The position numbers and the translations under genes were made by a program. A DNA stretch of 36,141 nucleotides. Source: Mycobacterium sp. E740 (GTDB lineage Bacteria > Actinomycetota > Actinomycetes > Mycobacteriales > Mycobacteriaceae). The first letter of the stretch is position 1; each line of letters begins with the position of its first letter. Below the pieces are notes generated by a model that saw nothing but the letters and a program-made list of their open reading frames with translations, was not told the DNA's origin and searched no databases. Shown here one piece after another: positions 25,370 through 34,241 of this stretch. The DNA is taken from positions 1 through 36,141 of the forward strand of contig NZ_LZKP01000196.1 in NCBI RefSeq assembly GCF_001672895.1. Direction: 5' to 3'.

Positions 25370-27166
25370 ATGTTCGCTTTCCTGCCCGGGCTTCCCGGTG
25401 CCGACGACCTCCGTGCGGTGGTCCGCAAGGTCGATACCGCCCGTCACCGCGGTGTGCCCGACGGTTGCGTGCTCGAGTTCGACGTCATGTCGGTGCCCAG
25501 CGAGACGGGCGGTTTCGATCCGCTCGCGTTGATCTCCGGCGGCGGCCGACCCCTGTTGCTGCGCGAGACCGTCGCGGCGATCCACCGCGCCGCCGCAGAC
25601 CCCCGTGTCGCCGGGATGATCGCGCGAGTGCAGCTTCCCGCTGCAGCGCCCGGCCCTGTCCAGGAGTTGCGCGAGGCGATCGCCGCCTTCAGTGACGTCA
25701 AACCTTCGGTTGCCTGGGCCGAGACGTACCCGGGCACGCTGTCCTACTACCTGGCGTCGGCGTTTCGCGAGGTGTGGATGCAGCCGTCGGGAACCGTCGG
25801 CCTGGTCGGGTTCGCGGCCAGCGCCATGTTCCTGCGGGGCGCGCTGGACAAGGCGGGGATCGAGCCCCAATACGTCTCTCGCGGGGAGTACAAGACCGCG
25901 GTGAACCGGCTGACCGAGGAGAAGTACACCGAAGCCGACCGTGAGGCGGTCAGCCGGATCCTCGAGAGCATGCACACCCAGGTGTGGCAGGCGGTCGCCG
26001 ACTCGCGGCACATCGAGCCCGCCGAGATCGACAAGCTGGCGGACCGGGCACCGCTGCTGCGCGAGGACGCGGTGGCCGGGCGGCTGATCGACCGGGTCGG
26101 CTTCCGCGACGAGGCCTACGCGCGCATCGGCGAACTGGTTGGCGCACCGGCCATTTCGACGGGCGCCGGGCCGGCCGACGACGATGATGCGCCGCCGCGG
26201 TTGTACCTCTCGCGCTACGCGCATGCCACCGTTCCCCGTCCCACACCGCCGTTGCCGCCGATCCCCGGACGCAAGGCCAGGCCCACCATCGCAGTGGTCA
26301 CCGTGCACGGGCAGATCATCAGCGGCCGGGGCGGCCCGCAATTGCTTCCGGTCGGCAGGTCGAGCATCGGGGCCGACACCATCGCCGCCGCGCTGCGAGA
26401 GGCCGCCGCGGCCGACGACGTGTCGGCGGTCGTGCTGCGGGTCGACAGCCCGGGCGGCATGGTCACCGCCTCGGAGACGATCTGGCGCGAAGTGAGTCGT
26501 GTGCGCGAGGCCGGGACGCCCGTGGTGGCGTCGATGGGCGCGGTGGCGGCGTCGGGCGGTTACTACGTGTCGATGTGCGCCGACGCGATCGTGGCGAACC
26601 CCGGCACGATCACCGGCTCCATCGGCGTGTTCACCGGCAAGATCGTCGCTCGCGGCCTCAAGGAGCGGCTCGGCGTGGGCTTCGACTCGGTGAGCACCAA
26701 CCTGAACGCCGACGCGTGGTCCATCGACCAGCCGTTCACCGAGGAGCAACGCGCCCGCGTCGAGGCGGAAGCCGACCTCATCTACGCCGACTTCGTCGAG
26801 CGTGTGGCCTCGGGTCGCGGTATGACAGTGGAGGCCGTCGAGGCGGTTGCGCAGGGCCGCGTGTGGACGGGCGCCGATGCACTCGAGCACGGCCTGGTCG
26901 ACGAGCTCGGGGGACTGCGCACCGCGATCACCCGGGCGAAGGTGCTGGCCGGTCTGGACTCCGACGCCGACGTCCGCATCGTCAACTATCCGGGGTCGTC
27001 CCTACTGGACATGTTGCGGCCCAAGGCATCGTCGCAGCCGGCCGCCGCGTCGATGCCGGAGGCGGTCGCCGGTCTGCTCGGCCGGTCGGTCGCGCAGGTG
27101 TTCACACACGCCGAGCGGTCGCTGACCGGCGCCAGCGCGCTCTGGCTGGGCGACTCACGCTTCTAG
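25370..27166 (+). CDS. sppA: Signal peptide peptidase SppA (67K, protease IV type)
   Basis: A 598-residue protein with tandem SppA domains. The catalytic Lys is probably Lys175 in SRGEYKTAVN of the first domain, and the nucleophile Ser395 lies in AASGGYYVSMCAD of the second, matching the split Ser-Lys dyad of E. coli SppA. It degrades released signal peptides at the cytoplasmic membrane. I do not see an obvious N-terminal membrane anchor, unlike E. coli SppA. ATG 25370 lies 6 nt after TAGGCT (25358-25363), so it may be translated from a leaderless mRNA. Its stop shares the palindrome CTAG with the stop of the convergent methyltransferase gene. Confidence 0.93.
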   Translation: MFAFLPGLPGADDLRAVVRKVDTARHRGVPDGCVLEFDVMSVPSETGGFDPLALISGGGRPLLLRETVAAIHRAAADPRVAGMIARVQLPAAAPGPVQELREAIAAFSDVKPSVAWAETYPGTLSYYLASAFREVWMQPSGTVGLVGFAASAMFLRGALDKAGIEPQYVSRGEYKTAVNRLTEEKYTEADREAVSRILESMHTQVWQAVADSRHIEPAEIDKLADRAPLLREDAVAGRLIDRVGFRDEAYARIGELVGAPAISTGAGPADDDDAPPRLYLSRYAHATVPRPTPPLPPIPGRKARPTIAVVTVHGQIISGRGGPQLLPVGRSSIGADTIAAALREAAAADDVSAVVLRVDSPGGMVTASETIWREVSRVREAGTPVVASMGAVAASGGYYVSMCADAIVANPGTITGSIGVFTGKIVARGLKERLGVGFDSVSTNLNADAWSIDQPFTEEQRARVEAEADLIYADFVERVASGRGMTVEAVEAVAQGRVWTGADALEHGLVDELGGLRTAITRAKVLAGLDSDADVRIVNYPGSSLLDMLRPKASSQPAAASMPEAVAGLLGRSVAQVFTHAERSLTGASALWLGDSRF

Positions 27167-28062
27167 TGCTTGACCGCCGACAGGTAGCTCATGTCGGCGA
27201 AGAAGCCCATCGTGCCGTCCTGGGGGAACTTGAATCCGTTGGCGGCGAACGCCTCCCGGGTCTTCTGCGCCGTCACCTCCCAGCCCCGGGCGGTCAGGTA
27301 GTCGATCACGTCGTTGCGCTCACCGTGGTAGATCAGGTCGCGCATCTCGATCTCGTGGCCGTACGCCCTCAGCCGCTGCGCGATCTCCTCTGAGCGCTCG
27401 TCGGAGAACATGCTGACGTCAGGGATGTGCTCGGTCGCAACGCAACTGCCCGGCGCGCTGAGCTCGTCGATCCGGTCGAACAACAGATCCTGTGCCTCCG
27501 GCGGCAGATAGATCAGCAGGCCCTCGGCGATCCACGCCGTCGGTTGCGCAGCGTCGAAACCGTTGGCCAGCAGCGCTTTCGGCCAGTCGTCGCGCAGGTC
27601 GATCGCCACCGCGCGCCGGTCGGCCTTCGGCTCGGCGCCCAAGCCGGCCAAGGTGTCGCTCTTGAATGCGATGACGTCCGGCTGGTCGAGTTCGAAGACG
27701 GTCGTGCCCGCCGGCCACGGCAGGCGGTAGGCGCGCGCATCCAGCCCGGCGGCCAGGATCACCGCCTGGCGCACACCCGCCGCGGCGGCGTCGGTGAACA
27801 ACCGGTCGAAATGTCGGGTCCGGACCGCCATTCCCTCGGCCGCGCGGCGCGGGTTGAACCGAGGGTCGATCTCGTCGAGCGATATCTCGCCGTCGAGCGC
27901 CTGTACGAAGAACTCGAGCCCGACCGCGCGCACCAGCGGTTCGGCGTACGGGTCGTCGATCAGCCCTTCGCGGTGACTCAAAACGCGTTGTGCGGCAACC
28001 ATCGTCGCGGTCGAGCCAACGCTGGACGCCAGGTCCCAGGAGTCGTCGTCGGTGCGGGCCAT
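27163..28062 (-). CDS. SAM-dependent methyltransferase, mycobacterial TIGR00027 type (copy 1)
   Basis: A 299-residue class I methyltransferase of the family expanded in mycobacteria (Rv0725c/Rv0726c-like). The N-terminal [19 protein letters not shown] block is the family hallmark; the SAM-binding stretch [19 protein letters not shown] is near residue 95 and ELDQPDVIAFK carries the acidic residue that holds the ribose. It is the last of three tandem paralogues read leftwards, 9 bp after copy 2 with GGAG 5 nt before the ATG. Its stop shares CTAG with sppA. Substrates of this family are mostly unknown, with O-methylation of lipids or polyketides often suggested. Confidence 0.9.
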   Translation of the reverse strand: MARTDDDSWDLASSVGSTATMVAAQRVLSHREGLIDDPYAEPLVRAVGLEFFVQALDGEISLDEIDPRFNPRRAAEGMAVRTRHFDRLFTDAAAAGVRQAVILAAGLDARAYRLPWPAGTTVFELDQPDVIAFKSDTLAGLGAEPKADRRAVAIDLRDDWPKALLANGFDAAQPTAWIAEGLLIYLPPEAQDLLFDRIDELSAPGSCVATEHIPDVSMFSDERSEEIAQRLRAYGHEIEMRDLIYHGERNDVIDYLTARGWEVTAQKTREAFAANGFKFPQDGTMGFFADMSYLSAVKH

Positions 28063-28071
28063 GGTCGCTCC

Positions 28072-28971
28072 TCAGTTTCGGGTGGCGATGATCGCGAGCG
28101 AATCACGCATCGGTGCAAGCAGATCGGTCTCCGGGAACTCCCGGCCGTATCCGGCGTACACCTGCGGGCGGGGCCTGGCGGACACCTGCCAGCCGTGCGC
28201 GGTGAGATAGTCGGCTACCGGTTCGCGGTCACCGGCGTAGAACAGGTCGGAGATGTCGAGATTCATTCCGTGCTCGCCCCACTGTCTGCTCAGGGCCTTG
28301 CTCCGCTCGCCGATGGTCGCCGCGGCATCCGGATGGTATTCGGTGGCCAGCTTGCTGCCCGGCGCGCTGAGCGCGCCGATGTTGTCGAACAGCCGATCCT
28401 GCGCCTCGGGCGGCAGGTACACCAGCAGTCCCTCGGCGCTCCAGGCGGTGGGTGTGGCGGGATCAAAGCCGCTGTCCCGCAATGCTTTCGGCCAGTCCTC
28501 GCGCAGGTCGACGCCGACGGTCCGCAGCTCGGCCGCCGGCGAAGCGCCGAGCGAGGCCATCGTCGCTGTCTTGAATTCGATAACTTGCGGCTGGTCGATC
28601 TCGTAGACCGCGGTCCCGTCGGGCCATGGGAGCCGGTAGGACCGCGAGTCCAGGCCGGACGCCAGGATCACCGCCTGCCTGATGCCCGCGATCGTGGCGT
28701 CCACGAAAAAGTCGTCGAAGAACCGGGTGCGCACCGCGATGAGCTCGGACATGAACTGCGGCCCGGCGCCGTCGTCGCTCACCTCGATGTCACCGTCGAC
28801 CAGACGGGTGAAGAAGTCGATTCCGACCGCGCGTACCAGATCCGCGGCGTAGGGGTCCTCGAACAGCGGGCTGTCCTCGCGGCTGGCTATGGCCCGGGCG
28901 GCCGCGACCATGGTGGCGGTGGTGCCCACGCTCGATGCCAGATCCCAGCTGTCGGAATCGCTTCGCCTCAT
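28072..28971 (-). CDS. SAM-dependent methyltransferase, mycobacterial TIGR00027 type (copy 2)
   Basis: A 299-residue paralogue of its two neighbours: [22 protein letters not shown] at the start, [19 protein letters not shown] for SAM binding and [12 protein letters not shown] for the ribose. [19 protein letters not shown] is nearly identical in all three copies. The ATG overlaps the stop of copy 3 by 4 bp (ATGA on the minus strand), showing one transcript. It differs from copy 1 mainly in the linker after residue 60 and in the C-terminal 40 residues. Confidence 0.9.
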   Translation of the reverse strand: MRRSDSDSWDLASSVGTTATMVAAARAIASREDSPLFEDPYAADLVRAVGIDFFTRLVDGDIEVSDDGAGPQFMSELIAVRTRFFDDFFVDATIAGIRQAVILASGLDSRSYRLPWPDGTAVYEIDQPQVIEFKTATMASLGASPAAELRTVGVDLREDWPKALRDSGFDPATPTAWSAEGLLVYLPPEAQDRLFDNIGALSAPGSKLATEYHPDAAATIGERSKALSRQWGEHGMNLDISDLFYAGDREPVADYLTAHGWQVSARPRPQVYAGYGREFPETDLLAPMRDSLAIIATRN

Positions 28972-29912
28972 GCCTCGAGTATCCCCGTGAGGTACTGCAG
29001 CTCGCCGAAGCTCGCGTCGTCCTCGTCGGTGTCCGGCAGCGCCGGCAGCCCGCTGTCGGCGAGCAGCTCGCCGACGGAACGGCGGCTGACCCGCCAGCCG
29101 CGGTCGGCCAGGTAGGCGCCGGCCTCATTGCGCTCGCCGATGTAGACGAGGTCGGCGAAGTCGAGCTCGAAGCCGTGCGCGCGCCACCGGTCGGCCGCCT
29201 GCTGCATGCGCGCGAGCACCTTGTCGCGGTCTTCGGGGGCGATGCTGCTCGGACCGCTCTCTACGGCGACCCGGCTGCCGGCAGCGCTGAGCTCGCTGAT
29301 GGTGTCGAGCAGGCGGTCTTGGGCTTCCGGTGGCAGATAGCCGAGCAGGCCCTCGGCGCTCCACGCAGTCGGCAGGGCGGGGTCGAAGCCGGCCGCCGCC
29401 AATGCCGCGGGCCAGTCGTATCGCAGGTCGATGGCGACGGTGCGCAGATCGGCTGTCGGTTCGGCGCCGAAATCGGCCAGCGTCTGGGTCTTGAACGCGA
29501 TGACCTCGGGTTGGTCGATCTCGTAGACCGCCGTCCCGCTCGGCCATGCCAACCGGTAGGCGCGCGCGTCCAGGCCCGACGCCAGGATCACCGCCTGACG
29601 GATTCCGGCCTTGCCTGCGCTTTCGAAGAACTCGTCGAAGAACTTCGTCCGCACCGCCATGTTGTCGGCCATCTGCCCCATTCCGACCCCGGCAGCCGAG
29701 GAGTCCGCATCGAGATCGGTGACCTTGAGTTCACCGCTCGCCAGGCGGGTGAAGAAGTCGACCCCGACGGCCCGCACCAGCGGTTCGGCGTACGGATCGG
29801 AGATCAGCGGGTCGTCGCCGCTGCTCGCGATTGCCCGGGCGGCCGCGACCATGGTCGCCGTCGCGCCCACACTCGACGCCAGATCCCAGCTGTCATTCTC
29901 GGTACGTGCCAT
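28968..29912 (-). CDS. SAM-dependent methyltransferase, mycobacterial TIGR00027 type (copy 3)
   Basis: A 314-residue first gene of the leftward three-methyltransferase operon. It has the same motifs as copies 1 and 2 ([50 protein letters not shown]), with an insertion of about 10 residues near position 65. I chose ATG 29912, with GGGAGC 7-12 nt upstream; a TTG at 29915 is possible but less likely. The promoter must lie in the A/T-rich stretch just to its right (about 29920-29970), shared with the region upstream of secY. Confidence 0.9.
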   Translation of the reverse strand: MARTENDSWDLASSVGATATMVAAARAIASSGDDPLISDPYAEPLVRAVGVDFFTRLASGELKVTDLDADSSAAGVGMGQMADNMAVRTKFFDEFFESAGKAGIRQAVILASGLDARAYRLAWPSGTAVYEIDQPEVIAFKTQTLADFGAEPTADLRTVAIDLRYDWPAALAAAGFDPALPTAWSAEGLLGYLPPEAQDRLLDTISELSAAGSRVAVESGPSSIAPEDRDKVLARMQQAADRWRAHGFELDFADLVYIGERNEAGAYLADRGWRVSRRSVGELLADSGLPALPDTDEDDASFGELQYLTGILEA

Positions 29913-30176
29913 CAAAAGCTCCCATCACTATTACTTAGTAGATATAACGAGATACATCCCACGGTATGTTCCCGTGCTGACAAACTGCTGTGAAGGCCGC
30001 GCACCGGCGGAATGCGGGCCGACGGACCCCCAACTGTTACTCTCGTAGACTGTTTGGCGGGTAACTCTGCAGGCTGTGCGCTTGACGGGGGTCCGCACAC
30101 GACTTAACCAAGACGCTGGTCGAATCCAGCCCCATCCGCACGCCGCGATCAACAGGTCGGCTGCGCAGGAGGAAGA
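29913..30176. promoter_or_regulatory. Divergent promoter region of secY and the methyltransferase operon
   Basis: This 264-bp gap has no gene. The left 60 bp (29920-29980) are clearly A/T-richer than the surroundings and should hold the leftward promoter. For secY, TTGACG at 30082-30087 and TAACCA at 30105-30110 are 17 bp apart, a plausible promoter giving a leader of about 60 nt. A second -10-like TAGACT is at about 30047-30052. AGGAGGAAG at 30167-30175 is the secY ribosome-binding site. Confidence 0.45.
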
Positions 30177-31517
30177 GTGCTCTCGGCTTTCATCTCTTCG
30201 CTCAGGACACCCGACCTGAGGCGCAAGATCCTGTTCACCCTGGGTCTGGTGATCCTCTACCGGGTCGGCGCGTCCATTCCGTCGCCCGGCGTGAACTTCC
30301 CGAACATCCAGAAGTGTGTCGCGGAGGTCAGCGGCGGGGACGCCGGCCAGGTGTACTCGCTGATCAACCTGTTCTCCGGCGGCGCGCTGCTCAAGCTGTC
30401 GGTGTTCGCCGTCGGCATCATGCCGTACATCACCGCGAGCATCATCGTCCAGCTGCTGACCGTGGTGATCCCGCGCTTCGAGCAGCTGCGCAAGGAGGGG
30501 CAGTCGGGCCAGACCAAGATGACGCAGTACACGCGTTATCTCGCGATAGCGCTGGCCATCCTGCAGAGCACCAGCATCGTGGCGCTGGCCGCCAACGGGG
30601 GCCTGCTGCAGGGCTGCACGCTCGACATCATCGAGGGCCAGCACGAGGGGCTTCCCATCTTCACCCTGGTGGTGATCGTGCTGGTGATGACCGCGGGCGC
30701 GGCGCTGCTGATGTGGATGGGCGAGCTGGTCACCGAGCGCGGCATCGGCAACGGCATGTCGCTGATCATCTTCGCGAGCATCGCCTCGGCGATGCCCGGC
30801 GAGGGCAAGGCGATCCTGGAGAGTCGCGGCGGGCTGGCGTTCGCGCTGGTGTGCCTCGGCGCCCTCGGCATCGTCGTCGGCGTGGTGTTCGTCGAGCAGG
30901 GCCAGCGCCGGATTCCGGTGCAGTACGCCAAGCGGATGGTGGGCCGCAAGATGTACGGCGGCACGTCGACGTACCTGCCGCTGAAAGTCAACCAGGCCGG
31001 CGTCATCCCGGTGATCTTCGCGTCGTCGCTGATCTACATCCCGCAGCTGATCACCCAGCTGATCCAGAGCGGCAGCTCCAATCCGAACGGCACGAACTGG
31101 TGGAGTTCGTTCGTCGCGAACTACCTCAGCGATCCCAGCAGCCCGGCCTACATCGCGATCTACTTCGCGCTGATCGTCTTCTTCACCTACTTCTACGTGT
31201 CGATCACGTTCAACCCCGACGAGCGCGCTGACGAGATGAAGAAGTTCGGCGGGTTCATCCCCGGCATCCGCCCGGGCCAGCCCACCGCCGACTACCTGCG
31301 CTACGTGCTGAGCCGCATCACGCTGCCGGGCTCGATCTACCTCGGCGTCATCGCCGTGATACCGAACCTGTTCCTGCAGGTCGGCGGCAGCGGTCCCGTG
31401 CAGAACCTGCCGTTCGGCGGTGTCGGAGTTCTGATCCTGGTCGGCGTCGGTTTGGATACCGTGAAACAGATCGAGAGCCAGCTGATGCAACGCAATTACG
31501 AAGGGTTCCTCAAGTGA
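30177..31517 (+). CDS. secY: Preprotein translocase subunit SecY
   Basis: A 446-residue polytopic membrane protein forming the protein-conducting channel with SecE and SecG. The start [22 protein letters not shown] is typical, TM1 follows at about residues 18-35, the plug region SPGVNF comes next, and [24 protein letters not shown] and the cytoplasmic [22 protein letters not shown] loop are strong SecY signatures. The length fits ten membrane segments. The start is GTG 30177 directly after AGGAGGAAG. The stop overlaps the adk start (GTGA). Confidence 0.98.
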   Translation: MLSAFISSLRTPDLRRKILFTLGLVILYRVGASIPSPGVNFPNIQKCVAEVSGGDAGQVYSLINLFSGGALLKLSVFAVGIMPYITASIIVQLLTVVIPRFEQLRKEGQSGQTKMTQYTRYLAIALAILQSTSIVALAANGGLLQGCTLDIIEGQHEGLPIFTLVVIVLVMTAGAALLMWMGELVTERGIGNGMSLIIFASIASAMPGEGKAILESRGGLAFALVCLGALGIVVGVVFVEQGQRRIPVQYAKRMVGRKMYGGTSTYLPLKVNQAGVIPVIFASSLIYIPQLITQLIQSGSSNPNGTNWWSSFVANYLSDPSSPAYIAIYFALIVFFTYFYVSITFNPDERADEMKKFGGFIPGIRPGQPTADYLRYVLSRITLPGSIYLGVIAVIPNLFLQVGGSGPVQNLPFGGVGVLILVGVGLDTVKQIESQLMQRNYEGFLK

Positions 31518-32062
31518 GAGTCGTTCTGCTCGGACCACCCGGTGCCGGTAAGGGCACACAGGCCCAGAAGCTCTCCGAGAAGCTCGGCATCCCGCAGATC
31601 TCCACAGGTGACCTGTTTCGGCAGAACATCGGCGACGGCACCCCGCTGGGCCTGGAGGCCAAGCGCTACCTCGACGCGGGCGATCTGGTGCCCTCGGAGC
31701 TGACGAACAAGCTCGTCGAGGACCGCATCGAGCAGGAGGACGCGGCGGCCGGCTTCATTCTCGACGGGTACCCCCGCTCGGTCGAGCAGGCCAAGGCGCT
31801 CGACGACATGCTCAAGCGCCACGACACCAAGCTCGATGCGGTGCTGGAGTTCAGGGTCTCCGAGGACGAGCTGTTCACCCGGCTCGAGGCCCGCGGCCGC
31901 GCAGACGACACCGAGGACGTCATCCGCAACCGGATGCAGGTGTACCGCGACGAGACCTATCCGCTGCTGGAGTACTACAGCGGCAACAACCTGAAGCAGG
32001 TCGACGCGGTCGGCGCCATGGACGAGGTCTTCGCCCGGGCGCTTGCGGCGCTCGGCAAGTAG
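31514..32062 (+). CDS. adk: Adenylate kinase
   Basis: A 182-residue adenylate kinase of the short-lid form, as in M. tuberculosis. The P-loop GPPGAGKGT is at residues 7-15, FILDGYPRS near 80 is the family signature, and [19 protein letters not shown] covers the short lid with its conserved Arg residues. No zinc-finger insertion is present. It balances AMP + ATP with 2 ADP. The start GTG 31514 overlaps the secY stop by 4 bp. Confidence 0.97.
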   Translation: MRVVLLGPPGAGKGTQAQKLSEKLGIPQISTGDLFRQNIGDGTPLGLEAKRYLDAGDLVPSELTNKLVEDRIEQEDAAAGFILDGYPRSVEQAKALDDMLKRHDTKLDAVLEFRVSEDELFTRLEARGRADDTEDVIRNRMQVYRDETYPLLEYYSGNNLKQVDAVGAMDEVFARALAALGK

Positions 32063-32071
32063 TAGTCGGGG

Positions 32072-32866
32072 ATGGGCCTGATGGGTTTGCGCGGCCGCAA
32101 GGTGGTACCGCAGCGCACACCCGCGGAGCTCGACGCGATGGCCGTGGCCGGCGCGCTGGTCGCGAAGGCGTTGGCCGCGGTGCGGCAGGCCGCTGCTCCC
32201 GGCGTTTCCACGCTTGCGCTCGACGAGATCGCTGAGTCGGTGATCCGCGACGGCGGCGGCGTACCGTCGTTCCTCGGATACCACGGGTACCCGGCCAGCA
32301 TCTGTTCGTCGGTGAACGACCGTGTGGTGCACGGCATTCCGACGGCGATCGAGACGCTGGCGCCGGGAGACCTGGTGTCCATCGACTGCGGCGCCATCGT
32401 CGACGGCTGGCACGGCGACTCGGCGATCACGTTCGGCATCGGGACGCTGATTCCCGTCGACGAGGCGCTGTCGCAGGCGACCAAGGAGGCGATGGAGGCC
32501 GGCGCGGCCGCGATGCTGCCGGGTAACCGGCTCACCGACGTCTCGCACGCGATCGAGACCGCGACGCGCGCAGCCGAGCAACGCTACGGCCGCAAGTTCG
32601 GCATCGTCGACGGCTACGGCGGACACGGCATCGGCAGGCAGATGCACATGGAGCCGTTCCTGCCGAACGAGGGGGCGCCCGGGCGCGGACCGCAGCTCGC
32701 GGTCGGCTCGGTGTTGGCGATCGAGCCGATGCTGACGTTGGGCTCCACGAAGACGGCGGTGCTCGAAGACGAGTGGACCGTCGTCACCGCCGACGGGTCG
32801 CGCGCGGCGCACTGGGAGCACACCGTGGCCGTCACAGCGGACGGACCGCGCATTCTCACGCGCTGA
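32072..32866 (+). CDS. map: Methionine aminopeptidase, type I
   Basis: A 264-residue MetAP. The five metal ligands are visible: Asp105 and Asp116 ([13 protein letters not shown]), His185 (GGHGIG), Glu218 (IEPM) and Glu249 (WEHT). It removes the initiator methionine from new proteins. There is no long N-terminal extension, so it corresponds to the shorter mycobacterial MapA rather than the SH3-linker form. ATG 32072 (9 bp after adk, GGGG just upstream) is used; ATG 32081 is an alternative. It probably ends the secY-adk-map transcript, since a SigL-type promoter follows within 20 bp. Confidence 0.96.
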   Translation: MGLMGLRGRKVVPQRTPAELDAMAVAGALVAKALAAVRQAAAPGVSTLALDEIAESVIRDGGGVPSFLGYHGYPASICSSVNDRVVHGIPTAIETLAPGDLVSIDCGAIVDGWHGDSAITFGIGTLIPVDEALSQATKEAMEAGAAAMLPGNRLTDVSHAIETATRAAEQRYGRKFGIVDGYGGHGIGRQMHMEPFLPNEGAPGRGPQLAVGSVLAIEPMLTLGSTKTAVLEDEWTVVTADGSRAAHWEHTVAVTADGPRILTR

Positions 32867-32885
32867 CCTCACCAGCGGCGAATAC

Positions 32886-32913
32886 TGAACCGGACGACCG
32901 GCAACCTCGTGTC
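32886..32913 (+). promoter_or_regulatory. SigL-type promoter of sigL
   Basis: TGAACC at 32886-32891 and CGTGTC at 32908-32913 are separated by 16 bp. As I remember the published M. tuberculosis SigL consensus (TGAACC and CGTgtc, autoregulatory before sigL-rslA), this is an essentially exact match. The start of transcription should be near 32920, just before the sigL ribosome-binding site. Confidence 0.85.
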
Positions 32914-32930
32914 CATAGCGGAGGTTGGAT

Positions 32931-33446
32931 TTGGACGACCCGGAGGCGACCGTCATGCGGGTGCTCTATGCGGAGCACGCCGCCGCGATCTGGCGCTATG
33001 CGGTGCGGCTGACGGGTGATCCGGCCCGGGCGGAGGATGTCGTGCAGGAGACGCTGCTGCGAGCGTGGCGTCACCCCGAGGTGACGTCGGACGGCACGAG
33101 GTCGGCGCGCGCGTGGCTGTTCACCGTGGCGCGCAACCTGGTCATCGACGACCGCCGCAGCGCCCGCTTTCGCAATGAGTCCGGCACGCCCGACATGGAG
33201 TCGACCGCGGATCGGGCCGGACCCGACGAGGTGGAGGCGGCGTTGAACCGAATGTTGCTGGGCGAAGCCATCGCCGGCCTGTCCGAGGACCACCGGGCGG
33301 TCATCGGCCGCGCCTACTACCAGGGCAAGACGACCGCCCAGATCGCGACCGACCTGGACATCGCGGAGGGCACCGTGAAGTCCCGACTGCACTACGGCGT
33401 ACGCGCACTGAAGCTCAAGTTGGAGGAGATGGGGGTGACACGGTGA
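32931..33446 (+). CDS. sigL: ECF sigma factor SigL
   Basis: A 171-residue ECF (group IV) sigma factor. Region 2 spans about residues 10-75 (YAEHAAAIWRYAVRLTGD; EDVVQETLLRAWRHPE; RAWLFTVARNLVIDDRRS) and region 4 about 110-165 (LSEDHRAVIGRAYYQGKTTAQIATDL; EGTVKSRLHYGVRALK). The sequence and location downstream of map match mycobacterial SigL. No ATG is well placed. I chose TTG 32931, 6 nt after GGAGG; TTG 32925 lies directly after GGAGG and ATG 32955 would trim the N terminus. A SigL-type promoter precedes it and its anti-sigma gene overlaps its stop, as expected of an autoregulated pair. Confidence 0.92.
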   Translation: MDDPEATVMRVLYAEHAAAIWRYAVRLTGDPARAEDVVQETLLRAWRHPEVTSDGTRSARAWLFTVARNLVIDDRRSARFRNESGTPDMESTADRAGPDEVEAALNRMLLGEAIAGLSEDHRAVIGRAYYQGKTTAQIATDLDIAEGTVKSRLHYGVRALKLKLEEMGVTR

Positions 33447-34168
33447 GCGCATTCGACCCATTCCTCGAGCCGGCGGACGACGACCGGTACGCGACGTGGG
33501 ACGCTGCATACGTGCTGGGCTCACTGTCCGGTGCCGATCGCCGCGAATACGAGACCCACCTGAAAGCGTGTGTGCGCTGCCGGTCGGCGGTATCCGAGTT
33601 GAGCGACATCCCCGCGCTGTTGGACAAGGCGGGACCCGCCGACTTCGACGAACCCGTGCCGAGCCCTTCCGAACCGCCGCCCGAACTGCTGCCCGGCCTG
33701 CTGGACACGGTGCGGGCGCGGCGCAGACGCTCGCGCTGGCTCGCCTCGGCCGCCGTCGGTCTGGCCGCCGCGCTGTTGGCCGTCGGCATCGCGGTCGTCG
33801 TGCGACCCGAGATTCTCGGTCTCCCGACCGGCGCGCCACCGCAAGCCGCCGGCCAGCAACTCGAGATGGCCAAGGTGTCCGAGACGCCGATCAACGCAAC
33901 CGTCTCGATGACCGGCTATGGCTGGGGCACCCGAATCGACATGGCCTGCAGTTACGGCGACTGGGGCAAACGCGATGCGCCCCCGCAGGACCTGGCGATG
34001 GTGGTGGTGGGCAGAGACGGCAGCCGCAACCAGATCGCGACGTGGCTGGGACTTTCCGGTGCGACCGCGCTGCCGAGTGCCAACACCCCGATGCAGATGC
34101 AGGAAATCGCTGCCGTGCAACTGGTTTCGCCCGACTCCGGCAAGGTGCTCCTCGAACGCTCACTGTGA
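33443..34168 (+). CDS. rslA: Zinc-binding anti-sigma factor RslA
   Basis: A 241-residue anti-sigma factor. The ZAS motif His39-x3-Cys43-x2-Cys46 (THLKACVRC) binds zinc in the cytoplasmic domain that holds SigL. One membrane segment is at about 99-121 after an Arg-rich stop-transfer run (ARRRRSR), and the remaining 120 residues should be outside the membrane, with CxxxxW-like sensor features (MACSYGDWGK). Oxidation of the CxxC releases zinc and frees SigL in the M. tuberculosis protein. The start is GTG 33443 overlapping the sigL stop (GTGA). Confidence 0.93.
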   Translation: MSAFDPFLEPADDDRYATWDAAYVLGSLSGADRREYETHLKACVRCRSAVSELSDIPALLDKAGPADFDEPVPSPSEPPPELLPGLLDTVRARRRRSRWLASAAVGLAAALLAVGIAVVVRPEILGLPTGAPPQAAGQQLEMAKVSETPINATVSMTGYGWGTRIDMACSYGDWGKRDAPPQDLAMVVVGRDGSRNQIATWLGLSGATALPSANTPMQMQEIAAVQLVSPDSGKVLLERSL

Positions 34169-34182
34169 AAATCGTGAGGGGG

Positions 34183-34210
34183 TGAACCCGACCGGCCCGC
34201 ATCCCGTGTC
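34183..34210 (+). promoter_or_regulatory. Second SigL-type promoter, before the ThDP-enzyme gene
   Basis: TGAACC at 34183-34188 and CGTGTC at 34205-34210, again 16 bp apart, repeat the sigL promoter exactly. The -10 ends 31 bp before the ATG at 34242, with AGGTGA at about 34232-34237 as ribosome-binding site. Two full matches with equal spacing within 1.3 kb, each directly before a gene, are unlikely by chance. Confidence 0.8.
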
Positions 34211-34241
34211 ATTGCTGAAGCGTTGCGAAAGCAGGTGAGCA

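Noticed and set aside
29945..29975. ATAC/GTAT partial symmetry upstream of the methyltransferase operon
   Set aside because: The arms are only 4 bp and the region is A/T-rich, so chance symmetry is likely.
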